A DNA stretch of 64,000 nt, from assembly GCF_023856365.1 (NCBI RefSeq), contig NC_064539.1, forward strand, positions 20,711,019-20,775,018, written 5' to 3'. Below are positions 46,019 to 57,765 of the stretch, piece after piece. The translations under genes and the position numbers were made by a program. The notes under the pieces are model-generated. The model was not told the origin of the DNA and ran no database searches. It saw only the letters and a list, made by a program, of their open reading frames with translations. The stretch comes from Brienomyrus brachyistius (Eukaryota; Chordata; Actinopteri; Osteoglossiformes; Mormyridae). How positions within the stretch are numbered: position 1 is the first letter of the stretch; every line of letters begins with the position of its first letter.

Positions 46019-47881
46019 ATGGAGACTTCAGTAAGTATACAGTACTGAAACAGCCGTATAAGACCTCAGAAAGGGAGCAAAGGTATTACAAGGGAAGTGG
46101 TGGTTTTGCCCAAAATTCTCAGCATCACCATGGATGAAAAAGGTAATCAGCTTTATGCTACTCTCTGAAGTATCATGCCTTCCTTGAGTTTCTCAGTGAA
46201 AGCACTTTTTTTATCATTGGAAGACTTTGATAACTTATCTCAAAGTGTTCAAACTGGAAAACTGAAAAAAAAAATTATTGACTGCGGTGAATTCTTTAGC
46301 GGCAGAAGTCCAGACCGAAGTTTATTTATTTTTTATGTTCTCGTGTCACACTCCAGTCTGTCTAATCTGCTCTAACACAAAATGAAATTGCATTTTCTGT
46401 TGGGAACATTTCAATGGGCAAAATCAAGAACATTTTCCACACAATAGCCTAATGCATAGAAAGAAGTTTTGCTTACATTTTAAAACTGTTATTTTACGCA
46501 GGGCTGGATATATAAATCCGGTTTCCCTTTTCTTTGGTTCTGATTTATTTTAATTGCATCAACCCTTTGTGCTTTAGACAAAACCCCAACTGGAAAATAA
46601 ATACACGCACAAGTGAAATCTGTGTTGCGGTTCTGGTGGCCTCTGGAGAGCCATGAAGAGCGAGGACCTAAGACTAATTCAACATGCAGTGAAACGCGCT
46701 ACCCTTCAGAAAGGGGCTGCGTGTCTACAGCCAAACCACATCCTGCGTCCCTTAAGAAGGAGACCACAGCACTCAACAGCTTAGACACCTCTGTGAGTTC
46801 TCAGGGTCAGCATGGCCATCGGAGCTTCAGCCTCCACAGTTCATCCGCTCACATGGACACAGTAAGCCTCCTTATTAGGCAGTTAATATTACCCCAGGGC
46901 AACTGGATGACCTCAGGATCCATTCTGATCGATTGATCCTCTTCTGACTTGACCATGGGCCAGATCATTACCGTGACCTCATCTACTCTTCTATCCATGT
47001 GAAGTGGAAGCCTGCTGTGACTCTCCTACGCATAATCACCTTGTCATTCCCTGCCACTGTACCTAAGCTTCGCTAAGCAACAATGTAACCACAGTCAATC
47101 AAAGGGAGATCAATGAACAAATGTGGTGACCTGCCCCCACTGTCACACAGGAACCTCCAAGCCGGAGCCGGGCGCCAGTAATGGATGAATAACATATTCT
47201 GAAAGGAAAAGTAGGCCTTTGGGTTCAGACTTTGTCAGCAAAGGGACCTACTCTGAGGGTAGCAGTTTCATAAACCCCTCTCTCCCCCCCCCGATTTTAT
47301 AGCAACTCCTCACATCGCTCTCTTTCTTGCTGACCTGGGAACAAAACATTAAGGGAGAAGGCAATTACTGCAAGTTCCCGTCAAACTGTGTTACTTGTTT
47401 TTCACCCAAGGGATCATAATATGGATGTAAGGCCTCCTTCTGGTGGGAGAAGGAGTCTACAGCATAGATGTTATGGCAAAGAAGAACTCAGTAACTCCTA
47501 AATGGATCTTCAAGGATTCTCCATAACAGCTGTGCCCAGTCTTCACAGGCATTAATACACATCAGTGCCCTTGACAAACACAAAACTCACTAAGGTGCTT
47601 TAGATTTACAAATTTTACCGTAAAGCATTATACAGTATGGTAGGTAGGTTTGAAGTAAATCAATTAAAATGTTGTACAACTGATGTCGTGCCGTTTTAGC
47701 AGCCCTAAGTGTGAAAAGGCCAGAATTCAAGGGAAGAAAGAAAAAAAGTTTATAGAAATGAAAGATTTAATTAGAACTTCAAAAATGATTGTCATCTATA
47801 TAACGTTTGGTGGGAGGGTGACATGCTATGGATCAGACAGTAATAAAGGAGAAAATACTGACTAACAACGTGATCTCTGTA

Positions 47882-47884
<3 letters not shown>
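46019..47884. other. Noncoding, about 1.9 kb
   Basis: The frame at 46613-46936 (107 codons) lacks motifs. No transposon identified. Confidence 0.45.

Positions 47885-47913
<29 letters not shown>
47885..47913. repeat. (GT)n microsatellite
   Basis: About 14 uninterrupted GT units. Confidence 0.95.
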
Positions 47914-47916
<3 letters not shown>

Positions 47917-48226
47917 CCATTGGTGCTTCTTTCAGTACAAGTTGAATATGCAAGCTAACACACAATCTGCACACTCTCAGCAGCAACTTAACACATTTGA
48001 GTGTCTAAGTATATAGTTCAGGTATGTGAACAAACCTTTCTGAATTCTTTTAATTAGACAAAATTAGCTAACAGATAATTGCGTGTCTGTTTTTTTTTTA
48101 ATAATATTGGCAAATGTATGTTTTTGTAAAGTCTAAGATGAGGTTATTCAATTTAGAGAGCAACATAACTTGGCCTGATTATCTTCAACTAGTCAAACTG
48201 ACTCTTATTCTAGTATTTTACATAAT
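47914..48226. other. Noncoding, nothing recognised
   Basis: AT-rich sequence with a T-run near 48091-48100. Confidence 0.45.
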
Positions 48227-48231
48227 CTTCC

Positions 48232-48354
48232 TGTCACAGACTTGAACGCGGAGTGAATGCATTAGACTAATGACAACGATCAGAAACAGCTGGTGAACAC
48301 GGGGGTAATGAGGGGGCGTGGCACACTGAAGGAGCGGACGATCGGGGCGGGACA
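48232..48354 (-). mobile_element. Shortened solo LTR (123 bp) with perfect 5-bp target duplication
   Basis: On the reverse strand it begins TGTCCCGCCCCGATCGTCCG and ends CTGTGACA, and both flanks are CTTCC (48227-48231 and 48355-48359). Its first 26 bases are identical to the solo LTR at 31902-32172, and the CCAGCTGTTTC and TGTCATTAGT blocks follow in the same order. About 140 bases of the longer LTR, including the TATA-like and polyadenylation-like signals, are absent. It either lost them after insertion or belongs to a shorter subfamily. Confidence 0.88.
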
Positions 48355-48359
48355 CTTCC

Positions 48360-49335
48360 AGTTATATGACAGATAAAAACACAAAATAATTTTAGTTAAC
48401 CAGGCTGATGGGTGTGGTGTCTTGAAACGATCTTATGCTGAAAACATACAGCAAACCGTAACGTTAGTTTTTGCTATATGTGTTACCATTGAAAACGATG
48501 TTACTCTAAAACCGAAAACTCCGCCATTCCTGTGTCGCTGCAACAATGAGCCATTATGAAATAAATGGCAAAATAATAATAATACAAATTTTCTTAATCA
48601 TACAGGGATTTTTTTCCGGTAAAACCCAGCCGTTGAGGTAGAGCGATTTTGGCTGTCAGGGTGATTTGGCCGTATGACTGTCAGAGTGATGTAATGGAAT
48701 TGACTACTTTTCTTGTCCTTTCTTTGTTCCCTATGATGTTTGCCTACCTTGTAACTGGGATTAAGTGATTCAAAGAACAGCGGATCCACAAAACTGGGGG
48801 GTCAGACTCCAACCAGCCGGCCCACAAGGATGAACTTCAGCCAAGAGGGCCACTAGGAATCGATAGGAGAACAAATTAAACTGTCGATCAAGAACCCTTC
48901 CATCAAAATCGTCTTGCTATGATGGTTAAATATATTAAATGAAAATCAAATATTAATCTGTACCAGAAGACAGAATATGGTAAAGAATATAGGCAGGAGC
49001 ATAGCAGTAAAAGGTGAATTCAGGAGAGACCCCACTGATGTATTAGGATAGTCAGAGACACTTTATGTTCTCATGTTTCACGATAAGCACCTCAGACTCA
49101 ATGAAACATTATTATCACTACAGCCTGCACTGGTCACAAAGGAGGGACTGTCGCTGAAATGGATTCAGGTACAGAGTGCGGGGGGATGGGGGGGGGGTCT
49201 CACGAGTGACAAAGGGTAACTGCTGTCACTTGACTTTCATAATTATATTTAATTTCAACAGGGAATAGATGAGAATAAAGCATGATGTTGGCGTACTGCA
49301 GCAATGCATCTCATTACATGATATACTTTAATGAG
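48360..49335. other. Noncoding, nothing recognised
   Basis: A G-run near 49181-49198 (GGGGGGATGGGGGGGGG). No gene or transposon support. Confidence 0.45.
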
Positions 49336-49438
49336 TTATGGTAACCTGCCTTGCGCCTGTAGCCTCCGGGACAGGATCCAGATGCCCTGTGACCCTGAAC
49401 AGGACAGGCTGTTACAGGAAAAGGATGGATAGATGGAT
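49336..49438 (+). mobile_element. L2-type tail
   Basis: CCTGCCTTGCGCCTGTAGCC, TCCGGGACAGGATCCAG, GACCCTGAACAGGACAGG, AAAGGATGGATAGATGGAT keep the L2-tail order with moderate divergence. Confidence 0.72.
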
Positions 49439-51081
49439 CTTGCAATGACTGTTTCTCTTTTGAATTAAGCACTTAAATAGTACACCCAAGGGTACAACAG
49501 CAGAATCGCTACAAGCATGCAAACTTATGGAGCAAGAATAGTTGCACACTCAGAAGTTGGTTGGGTCTGAGTATTATTATTGTCACTGAGATAATTAGGC
49601 CTATTTTATTAGGGGTTCAAGCAACAATAGCTGCTGGATCCATATTGCTTTTTTTAAATACTTATTATAATTATTTTGTTTATATTTTTACATTTACTGT
49701 ATTATAATGGTTGATGTCCTAACTGTAGTATTTAAGAATAAGTTTCACACTGACAGGCAAACTGGGAAGTGTTGTTGTAATTTTGAGTGGGAGAGATTCC
49801 TAGTGAGCTAATAACGCAACAGTAATATTCACAAGGCTACACACTGCCCCTAGTGGCTGCCTCTTCACAGTGCATATCACCACCATAAAAATGTTATAAT
49901 TGATATAATTAGCTTACATAACCTTATTGCCTATTATTGAAAAGTGTCTTTGAAAAATGATTAGTGTAGTGATACTTGACACAAACAAAATATGCTGTAT
50001 ATTAAAAAAGGCTAATTTAAGGGTTGAATATCCAGGCCGTTGTAATGGCCGGACCCCAGCTCCTCAGCTCCTTCCTTAATTGCGGCGCTTCATCTCTCGC
50101 AGATATGATTATTTTCGGTGCCGCAGGGTGAGGCCATTAAGAGGAGATAGCGGCAATCGAGTATTAAATGCACGGCGAATTTGTGCCTGTTCTGCGACAC
50201 GCGACTGGGTATGGCAGCCGTTTGTGGGAGGGTCACTGGGTACACATGTCGGGGTAGAGAAAGTAGCACCATGAACCCAGCTGTTTCAGTGCCAAGGACA
50301 TGACTGGGTCAGTCGCCATGCTTTCATCTCAAATCGCAGCGTGCACAAATTTGTGGAGTATGTGATTCTCGGCACATAGTATTTTTTTTTTTCCAAACCT
50401 CCCCCACACCCCCAAATATTGCTAGCATCACTGTGCAGTGACTCATGTAAGTAGGGCACAAGGTTAGCATGATGCTTCAATTAAAACTGGCCTCTGGTGG
50501 TGTCGGACATATTGGTGCGAACAGCCCTTAGTCAGATATAATTGCATTCTGCTTTTGTGACAAGCCCCGCCCCCCATTTTAGCACCCCGGGGCATGCCGT
50601 CATCAGCATAACGCTGCGCTTTATTAATTCGACAGACTGATTGACTGACCCACGCCTGCACACCTATTAGCCTGATTGGCTTTTGAATGGTGCCCCAAGG
50701 GGAGAATAATACAAAAAGGGGGTTGAATTTACGTGCCCCCCCACCCGTCCCCAATTATAAACCAGCAGTGAAGGTAGCTTCCGTGAATGTCAGCTGAGTC
50801 TCCGCACAGACGTTTCATTTTAATAAGTCATGCTCTCTCCTAGTCGCATTCAAAGTGCTTAAGCGGTTGCTCAGCTCTTCGAGGACTCATCAGAAATGAC
50901 GGCCTAATGCACATTTATATCGTATGAATCAGTCACGAGTGGCTTTTCCTTGGCTGTTTTGACAAAGTCGATCAGATACCATATTTTTATCGCAATCTCC
51001 AACAGGGTCAATGTGCTGCCTCATACGAGTAGGTAAAATTTTATGGTTAATCGGCCTTTAATATCCTTCGAATGTTATGGA
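49439..51081. other. Noncoding, with two CpG-retaining blocks
   Basis: 50035-50230 and 50800-51000 are compact and unrepetitive. The first has about a dozen CpGs in under 200 bases, unusual for bulk vertebrate DNA. They may be conserved noncoding elements. No exon structure is visible. Confidence 0.35.
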
Positions 51082-51615
51082 CTGTCTGCCAGGGAGCTGG
51101 GAGGAAGCAAAAACGTGAACTGTCTGGCAGGGAGCTGGGAGGAAGCAAAAATGTGGACTGTCTGGCAGGGAGCTGGGAGGAAGCAAAAACGTGGACTGTC
51201 TGGCAGGGAGCTGGGAGGAAGCAAAAACGTGGGCTGTCTGGCAGGGAGCTGGGAGGAAGCAAAAACGTGGGCTGTCTGGGAGGGAGCTGGGAGGAAGCAA
51301 AAACGTGGACTGTCTGGCAGGGAGCTGGGAGGAAGCAAAAACGTGGACTGTCTGGCAGGGAGCTGGGAGGAAGCAAAAACATGGACTGTCTGGCAGGGAG
51401 CTGGGAGGAAGCAAAAACGTGGGCTGTCTGGCAGGGAGCTGGGAGGAAGCAAAAACGTGGACTGTCTGGCAGGGAGCTGGGAGGAAGCAAAAACGTGGAC
51501 TGTATGGCAGGGAGCTGGGAGGGAGCAAAAATGTGGACTGTCTGGCAGGGAGCTGGGAGGAAGCAAAAACGTGGACTGTCTGGCAGGGAGCTGGGAGGAA
51601 GCAAAAATGTGGACT
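51082..51615. repeat. 38-bp minisatellite, 14 copies, open in all six frames
   Basis: Unit CTGTCTGGCAGGGAGCTGGG plus AGGAAGCAAAAACGTGGA, 14 highly similar copies. Since 38 leaves remainder 2 on division by three, each frame cycles through all phases of the unit, and because no phase has a stop on either strand all six frames stay open for about 450 bases or more (up to 290 codons). The resulting 38-residue periodic proteins have no supporting start, splice or family evidence. GG.GGG.GGG.GG spacing in each unit could form two-layer G-quadruplexes. Confidence 0.97.
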
Positions 51616-51770
51616 CTCTCGGGGTCCCCGAGGACCAGGTTGAGGAACATTGCCCTAGAGCAATCAGGGTTCAAGGTCTTGCTCAAGGGTCCAATGGCGA
51701 TGTGATTACTCTACAGACTGCCATAGTCAAACTCACTGAGCTATACACCGACCCTCAAGCTTTAGCACAA
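51616..51770 (-). mobile_element. SINE fragment, reverse orientation, flanking the minisatellite
   Basis: GTTCAAGGTCTTGCTCAAGG and GTCCAATGG reverse to the SINE segment CCCTTGAGCAAGACC. ATAGTCAAACTCACTGAGCT near 51724-51743 matches a reversed A-box region (AGCTCAGTGAG). It abuts the minisatellite directly. Confidence 0.55.
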
Positions 51771-52150
51771 AGTGTCTCGGGGCCTTGGATGCTGATACTG
51801 ATAGTCACTAAACCAATAGTGGAGCCAAAAATCATAGCGTGGGTGAGCTGGCAGAAAATCAGGTGGGCCAGTCCCATAACTATTAACTTGGCAATAAAAT
51901 CAGACTATAGACTAAACTACATATTATTTTTTATCACTTTTTAAATGACCCATGGTGTCACTATGAGCAAATGAAGAAAGAGGAAGAAAAATGTATTTGC
52001 CTCTCAACAGCACATTTCCATGTACTCACATGTCTGTCAGACGCAATCACTTCATTGTACTGTATCGCTCACTGTGAACGCTGCATGTGGGGGTCACAGA
52101 CCACCCACCCTGCTGTGGTAGCACTAAACAGCACTGCCAATAAAAGCGCC
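51771..52150. other. Noncoding, nothing recognised
   Basis: Contains the downstream, nonrepetitive end of the 290-codon frame, with no motif. Confidence 0.45.
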
Positions 52151-52184
52151 CATCCATCCATCCATCCATCCATCCATCCATCCA
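52151..52184. repeat. (CATC)n repeat
   Basis: About eight perfect CATC units, followed by CTTCTAGCTGTTTATTCTGG, a reversed eroded L2-type tail (52185-52215). Confidence 0.9.
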
Positions 52185-52239
52185 TCTTCTAGCTGTTTAT
52201 TCTGGTCAGGATTTTCGGAGTAGGTGACAAATAGATTTT

Positions 52240-52588
52240 TCACATTACAGGGTTGCGTTGGGTGGCATCCTAGCTCAGAACTTAGCTTTGCCAAATGCCA
52301 CCTCTGCATTTGGGGCTTTGAATCCCATGCTTGCTCTTTGTGTAGAGGTGGCGTGTTCTCCAGGTGTCCCCTGGTTTTCTTCCAGGTCACTCTGCTTTCT
52401 CCTTGCAGTCCAAACACATGCAATTGTGATGAAATGCCTCCCTAGTTTGCCTGTAGTCTGTGTATGTGCCCTGTGATGGGTGGGTGTATCAGGCAGAATA
52501 TATGCCAGCCTTGTGCCTTTGCTTCCTGAAGCTGGTGTCCAGCCATTTCATGGCCCTGATCAGGATCAGTGGTCAGACGATGGATAGG
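52240..52588 (+). mobile_element. tRNA-type SINE with L2-like tail
   Basis: A B-box-like GCTTTGAATCC (52315-52325) is followed by GTGTAGAGGTGGCGTGTTCT, CCCTGGTTTTCTTCCAGG, GCAGTCCAAACACATGCAAT, TGTGCCCTGTGATGGGTGGG and CCAGCCTTGTGCC...CCTGATCAGGATCAG, then GATGGATAGGAT. That is the same composite structure as 37337-37850, in the forward orientation and without the internal array. Confidence 0.75.
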
Positions 52589-53054
52589 ATCAGTAGCACA
52601 TAGCAGCACAGGGCTATTCTTGGTCATGGTTGATTTTTCTATTGACCCATCAAAGAAGGTTCTCATAAACAGGAGGAACTGTTGATGGTGTTACACCTGA
52701 TCTGGATATAATCATCAGACGCGCTATGGAATAATGACATATTTGTGATATTCACTGTTTCCACCCTGAATGTTCCTGTCCTACTTTATATGTTTGTGGG
52801 CCAAAGGGATGCTGAGCCGATCATGTATGCAGGGTGACCTCATTAAGCTGGGGGGTCACAAACATACTGTGAGTTCATATGTTCCATCAGAGCTCAATGC
52901 AGAGATGGCCATTCCTCACGCCATCGTGAGCATGGTCAGGGCACAGGGAACAGCAGGACACTCCCAGGCACTCTATGCAGGCCTTTCCTGCTTGGATAGC
53001 CCCTTCCCTCTCATTAATAATACTTCCAAAAGTCTCACTTACACCTTAAATTCT
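52589..53054. other. Noncoding, nothing recognised
   Basis: Unique-looking spacer between SINE copies. Confidence 0.45.
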
Positions 53055-53275
53055 GTCCATCCTTCATGATTGATTATTCAGTGCAGTGTGACTGTAAGGC
53101 TGGAGTCTGTTCCAGGGGAGCGAGGGGTGGACATCCTGGACGGACTGAAGGAGAAGCCCAGAGCACCTAGAGCAGACACACATGCACAAGGAGAGACATT
53201 TATAAACATCTCAGAGTGCTTAGGTTAGAGTCAAACCTACAACCCAGGCGGTATAAGACCTCAATGCTACTGCAA
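53055..53275 (-). mobile_element. SINE with L2-like tail, reverse orientation, eroded
   Basis: TCTGTCCATCCTTCATGATT, GGCTGGAGTCTGTTCCAGG and AGAGTCAAACCTACAACCC, with ATAAGACCTCAATGCTACTG following, give the reversed tail, centre and head in order. Divergence is high. Confidence 0.6.
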
Positions 53276-54748
53276 AATTACATATATGTCAAATTAACTT
53301 TTCAGATGAGAAGCAATACCCAATTTAATCTAATCCACTGAGGTTTGGCGAGAAATTATGTCAGGCCCTTTCTTCCTCATGTTATTACTCAGAAGAACCT
53401 TTCATCTCTCTCCCCAACACCCTCCCCTCCCATCATTATAGCTAAATTCACGGCTTTCGGTCTAGCATTGTGTGAGGTCTTTCTAAAAGCAAAACGGATC
53501 TTTGAAAGCAGTGAAGCTGTCCCTTGTTATCCCAGCCATGACACACTGTCATGTTAAATCTGCGGTTGCACAGTCAATTAACCTGCGTACAAATGTGAAA
53601 AATGAAATCCAGGAGGATTAGAGACAAACAAAAAGATGGAAGAATGAAAGCGATTCTTTTTTTTTCACATGTGCTGCACATGCTGATCTTCCTCGGTGGT
53701 AATTATTTTGACTTAAAGGGCTGTACACCAATAAACAAATGAAAATAGTGCAGCTTGTCAGATCGTTATGCTAGTTACATTAACTATAGACAGCTCCCAT
53801 GTAAACAAGCAATTAGTCGAAAGTGTTGTGTCAGTGGCAATCACTGATCGCAGTTTTGCGGTAAACACTGTTCTAGGAGCAGATCTATCAACATTTTGAT
53901 TGCACTAGGGAATTTTTTGCCCTTTTCACATTCAGTTTTTTTTGACAGCTGTTCTGTATTTAGTAGTTACAGGTTCAGGATTAGTCAGTGTTTAGAGTTA
54001 CGATACGAAAGCGACGTGTGACGCAAACAGCGAACCACGCCGAAATGCCAGCCAGCATCCACGAGCGGCATTAATGACGGCGTCGTGCGCCATTTCCCCC
54101 GGATCACCTTGAGTTGCCGGCTCTCTCTAGTCCGAGCGAGCATTTTGATTTCTGACACTGATAACAGACACTCGGAGGACTGCCAGTCACAATGGCGCCA
54201 TGAAAAAGGACTTTCTAACGATTGAGCTTAGCCTCGTCATAAAAGCTATAATTTACTGCCTTTTCATCCTAGGCGGAAGGTAGCCATGACAACACAGAGG
54301 AAAAAAAAAATCTCCAGGCCTCTGGAGAAGGGGAGCTCACTGGATGAGGACGCAGTTTGCATGCAGCGTCTTATGGATTTAATCCTTGCTAGAAAGCAAT
54401 GACATGTGGCAAACATGCTTGTATAAATAATCACCCCTCCCAAAATCTGACAACTACCTCTTCAACTCTTGTTTTAAGAGTCATTTATTTGTTTCACTAA
54501 AGGTCATGCATTTCATCCAAACTCCACCTGACCCCAAAAGCTGATCATGGCTTATCAGGTTGCTTGCATGGTGCTAATACATCAAAACAAATAAATTTTT
54601 ATGGTCAGAAAGATAAGCTAGTGCAGAGATAAACTGATTACAGATAAAAAACAAAAGATAAACTGATGGAAGATAAACTGCTGCAGTGCTAGCTAATCTC
54701 ATGGCAAAAGAATGTGAAGATCTGAAGAAAAATGTTTATTAAAATAAT
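53276..54748. other. Noncoding, with CpG-dense block at 53990-54300
   Basis: 53990-54150 carries about 17 CpGs in 160 bases, and the following 150 bases are AT-richer but unrepetitive. This contrast resembles a conserved element or an unmethylated CpG patch. An A-run lies at 54301-54309. Confidence 0.35.
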
Positions 54749-54990
54749 ACCCATCCATTTGCTGTACCTGCTTGTCCTGGTCTGAAGCCTATCCCAAAAG
54801 CTATGTGCAAGGCAGGGACCAACTCCGGATGGGGCACCAAGCTATCGCTGGACACAGTAACTCCGATTAACCTCGGCACGTTCTTGGACTATGGAAGGAA
54901 ACCAGAATATCCTGAGGAAACCCCACGACGATATGGGGAGAACATGCAAACCCCACACAGTGGCTAGCCGCTGCACCACCATGCTGCCCC
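54749..54990 (-). mobile_element. tRNA-type SINE with L2-like tail, reverse orientation
   Basis: Starts CCCATCCATTTGCTGTACCT and CTTGTCCTGG (reversed tail), passes GGGCACCAAGC, CTCCGATTAACCTCGGCACG and GAAACCCCACGACGATATGG, then GGAGAACATGCAAACCCC, and ends GCCGCTGCACCACCATGCTG (reversed A box at about 54971-54981). The B-box segment is deleted compared with 37337-37850. Confidence 0.8.
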
Positions 54991-55016
54991 CTCCCCTAAA
55001 AAAAATTAATAATTAG

Positions 55017-55021
<5 letters not shown>

Positions 55022-55055
<34 letters not shown>
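55022..55055. repeat. (AT)n microsatellite
   Basis: 17 AT units, 30 bases past the end of the preceding SINE. Confidence 0.95.
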
Positions 55056-55056
<1 letters not shown>

Positions 55057-57559
55057 CACTACATACAAAATAGTAAAACGTAAGCTAGCTATTTCGATCC
55101 TTCAGTCTCTGCGCCACTCACTATAAGTTTAAATTACATAATCAAAATGTAGGACATGAATATTGTAATGTTGGATGCTGATATGCTGGTTGGTAATGTC
55201 AGTCTGACATTGTACCTAATTTGGAAGTCTGGTAGACTGTTTATTTTACATTGTATGTGTTTTGTCTCTCACAGTTGATTTGTATGTAATTCAACCGTGC
55301 CTTCATTTTTTTCTTCGTGTTGGTCCCCGGCTGAATGCCAGTGCTGATTTCAACTCTCCAGAAGCACCATCTAACTCTTATCCACGCTGTTTAGCTCCAC
55401 TCTGTCTCACACCTTGGGTTGCCAGTGGTTTCGTCAGAAAATGTCACCCCGCCTTAGGCCTGTGGGTCCATGACACCATCTGGGTGAGCCGCACCCCACC
55501 TTGGAGAGGACGAGCTTGAGGTTTCATGCAGGGCAAGCAAAAAATTACTGCGGCTAATCATAAGCTTGTGAGGTGGAGACAAGGCACAGAGAAATGTGCT
55601 CTGGTACTTCTTACATTAAAACATTTTCCCGGAGTTCCACATGTTTTCCTGTTTTATATCAGACAACATCAGATAGTTCCAAATACCGACCAACCTTGTG
55701 TTTTATGCTATAACATCGATGTTGAAATTACACAATATCGCCACCATCTGCTGAATGACTTTGAACCCAACCATAGTCATGTCCAATTATAATTTTTTTT
55801 TCTTCCTTTTTTTGTGATTTTTCAATTATTAATTGGTTCGTTGAAATCTTGTCTGGTCCGTAACCTTATGTTTCAGGTATAATGAGTCACTAATTAATAA
55901 GTAGAACAAGTAGGCATGTAGTCCTTGCACATCAGAGTTCTTATCGCACACACACCCACATACAAGCCACTCTGAAATCAGAACATGTATACGGCAAATA
56001 ATTCAGTTTTAGTTTGAAAGTTTATTAACCCTTCTTTAGAAGACTATTTCTTATAGCTATGAAGACCTCTGGACCTGCCCTCTAATGCCCACTTTCTAAC
56101 AGCCAGAGGACTGGGAAAGTTGTCTCTGAGAACCACAGTATCCAAATCTTCCTTTTAGAAAGTGATTTACTCCAGAGCCATGCAATCACATGGCAGATAA
56201 AGCCCAAAACGAGAAGCACCAAATCCTGTGACCAGGGAGGACTAGGCCTGATTCCGACCCCACAAGCCCCAATTCATCTGTACGACACTGACTTCAGGTC
56301 TCACAAGCCACAAGTTTCTGGAAATTTCCCTGCCGTTAATAAATTAGGTATCAGCTTCTGAGCTGATCAAGTGATGAAGTGGTGACTGAGGAAGACGAGC
56401 CTGTGGTTTTTAGGGCTGCAGCCACGCTAAGCACTTAGGGCCCAGGGTGGGGAATTCTGGGCATTGACAGTGTGGGTTGTAAGGGAAAAGATGGGGATTG
56501 GTTCAAGGCTTCTGGGTCCAGTGGAAATATCAAGAATTTCCAGTCCATCTCATCTTCCTGTCAACACTGTGAGCTCAACTACCAGCATAACTCCAGAGGG
56601 CCAGACCTGTGAACCAGTGGAAAATGGCTGCTTTAAGACTTCAAGAAATCATGGGGAAAATGGGTAGAAACCCAATCACCCCTATTCAAGCAGCACTTTC
56701 CATGTTTATTTTTCTTCTTTACAGGCAGACAGTGTATCTCTCCCCCACCCCCAATAATGACCTCAAGATTTCCATTTTGAACTACATTTTATTGTATTGG
56801 TAATAATTTCATCTGTTTTTTTGTTTGTTTTCAAGGTCGGGCCTCGGTGGGCATCTCCTCCTACCGACTTCGGCGAAACAGGACCGTTTACGGGCTTGTT
56901 TGGCAAAGAGGGCAGGCTGAGAAGTGCTTATATAAATAATTTAAAGATACATCAGTCACCCTCCCCTCCATGCTAGATACGGTAATGACTGAAAAACTTC
57001 CCATTTCCGTGAAATACAACAGCTATAACTCAGCTGCAGTGATGCCTGTATGTGGCGTGATGAGAAAAAAAGATTTTTTTATTCATTTATGAACATATTC
57101 AGTTAGACGCAAATGTACATGGCTTTTGTTGTGCATCTGGAAAATACACCATTGTTGAATTATTTAATTGTTTGATAGATTGTTTTTCTTTCATAACATG
57201 TTTGACTTTCCTTGCACCTATTAATACAGGAAATTTTTTATGCTTTTTAAGCATCCTAGTATAAGCACAGCAATGCTCCTCTGCTCCTTCTCAATTTCTT
57301 CTCTCCAAACCCTTCTTGGAAAAAATATATTATTTCAACGTCAGAACACATGTCTGTTCCCACACCTAAATGAAGTGAAATTTTACTGCCACTCATCAGC
57401 AGGTAATGCACTCCAGGTTTAGCTTGGTGAGTCACAGCTTCACCTAGGGCACAGATGGAAGTCAACGATGGCTGACGGCATCTTTTATGAGCCAGGTAGT
57501 TCCAGGCCACAGCCACCACAACACTGGGCCAAAAGGAGCCACTCAGGAAGTGATATGGT
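55056..57559. other. Noncoding, about 2.5 kb
   Basis: No transposon recognised. 56835-57060 is a compact unrepetitive block with retained CpG (CGACTTCGGCG, GACCGTTTACGGG) that might be regulatory. Open frames lack motifs. Confidence 0.4.
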
Positions 57560-57765
57560 TCCCATCCATCTGTCTATCATCCAACTTCTCAGGAGCCTGG
57601 AGCCTGAAAAGGATGCCAGCCTATCACAGACCACACACACACAATCACACACCATGTGCCATTGTGTGACACTAATTCACTGACCACATGTCCTTGAATG
57701 GCAGGAGAAAAGCGGAGAACCCAAAGAAAAGAGCACAGCTTGGAGAGAATATGTAAATTACCGAC
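57560..57765 (-). mobile_element. SINE with L2-like tail, reverse orientation, eroded
   Basis: CCCATCCATCTGTCTATCAT, then GATGCCAGCCTATCACAG, ACACAATCACACACCATG, GAATGGCAGGAGAAAAGCGG and GGAGAGAATATGTAAAT follow the reversed tail-to-body order with many changes. Confidence 0.55.

Noticed and set aside
51072..51944. 290-codon open frame with a 38-residue repeat
   Set aside because: It lies in a minisatellite open in all six frames; no start context, splice signal or family similarity supports translation.
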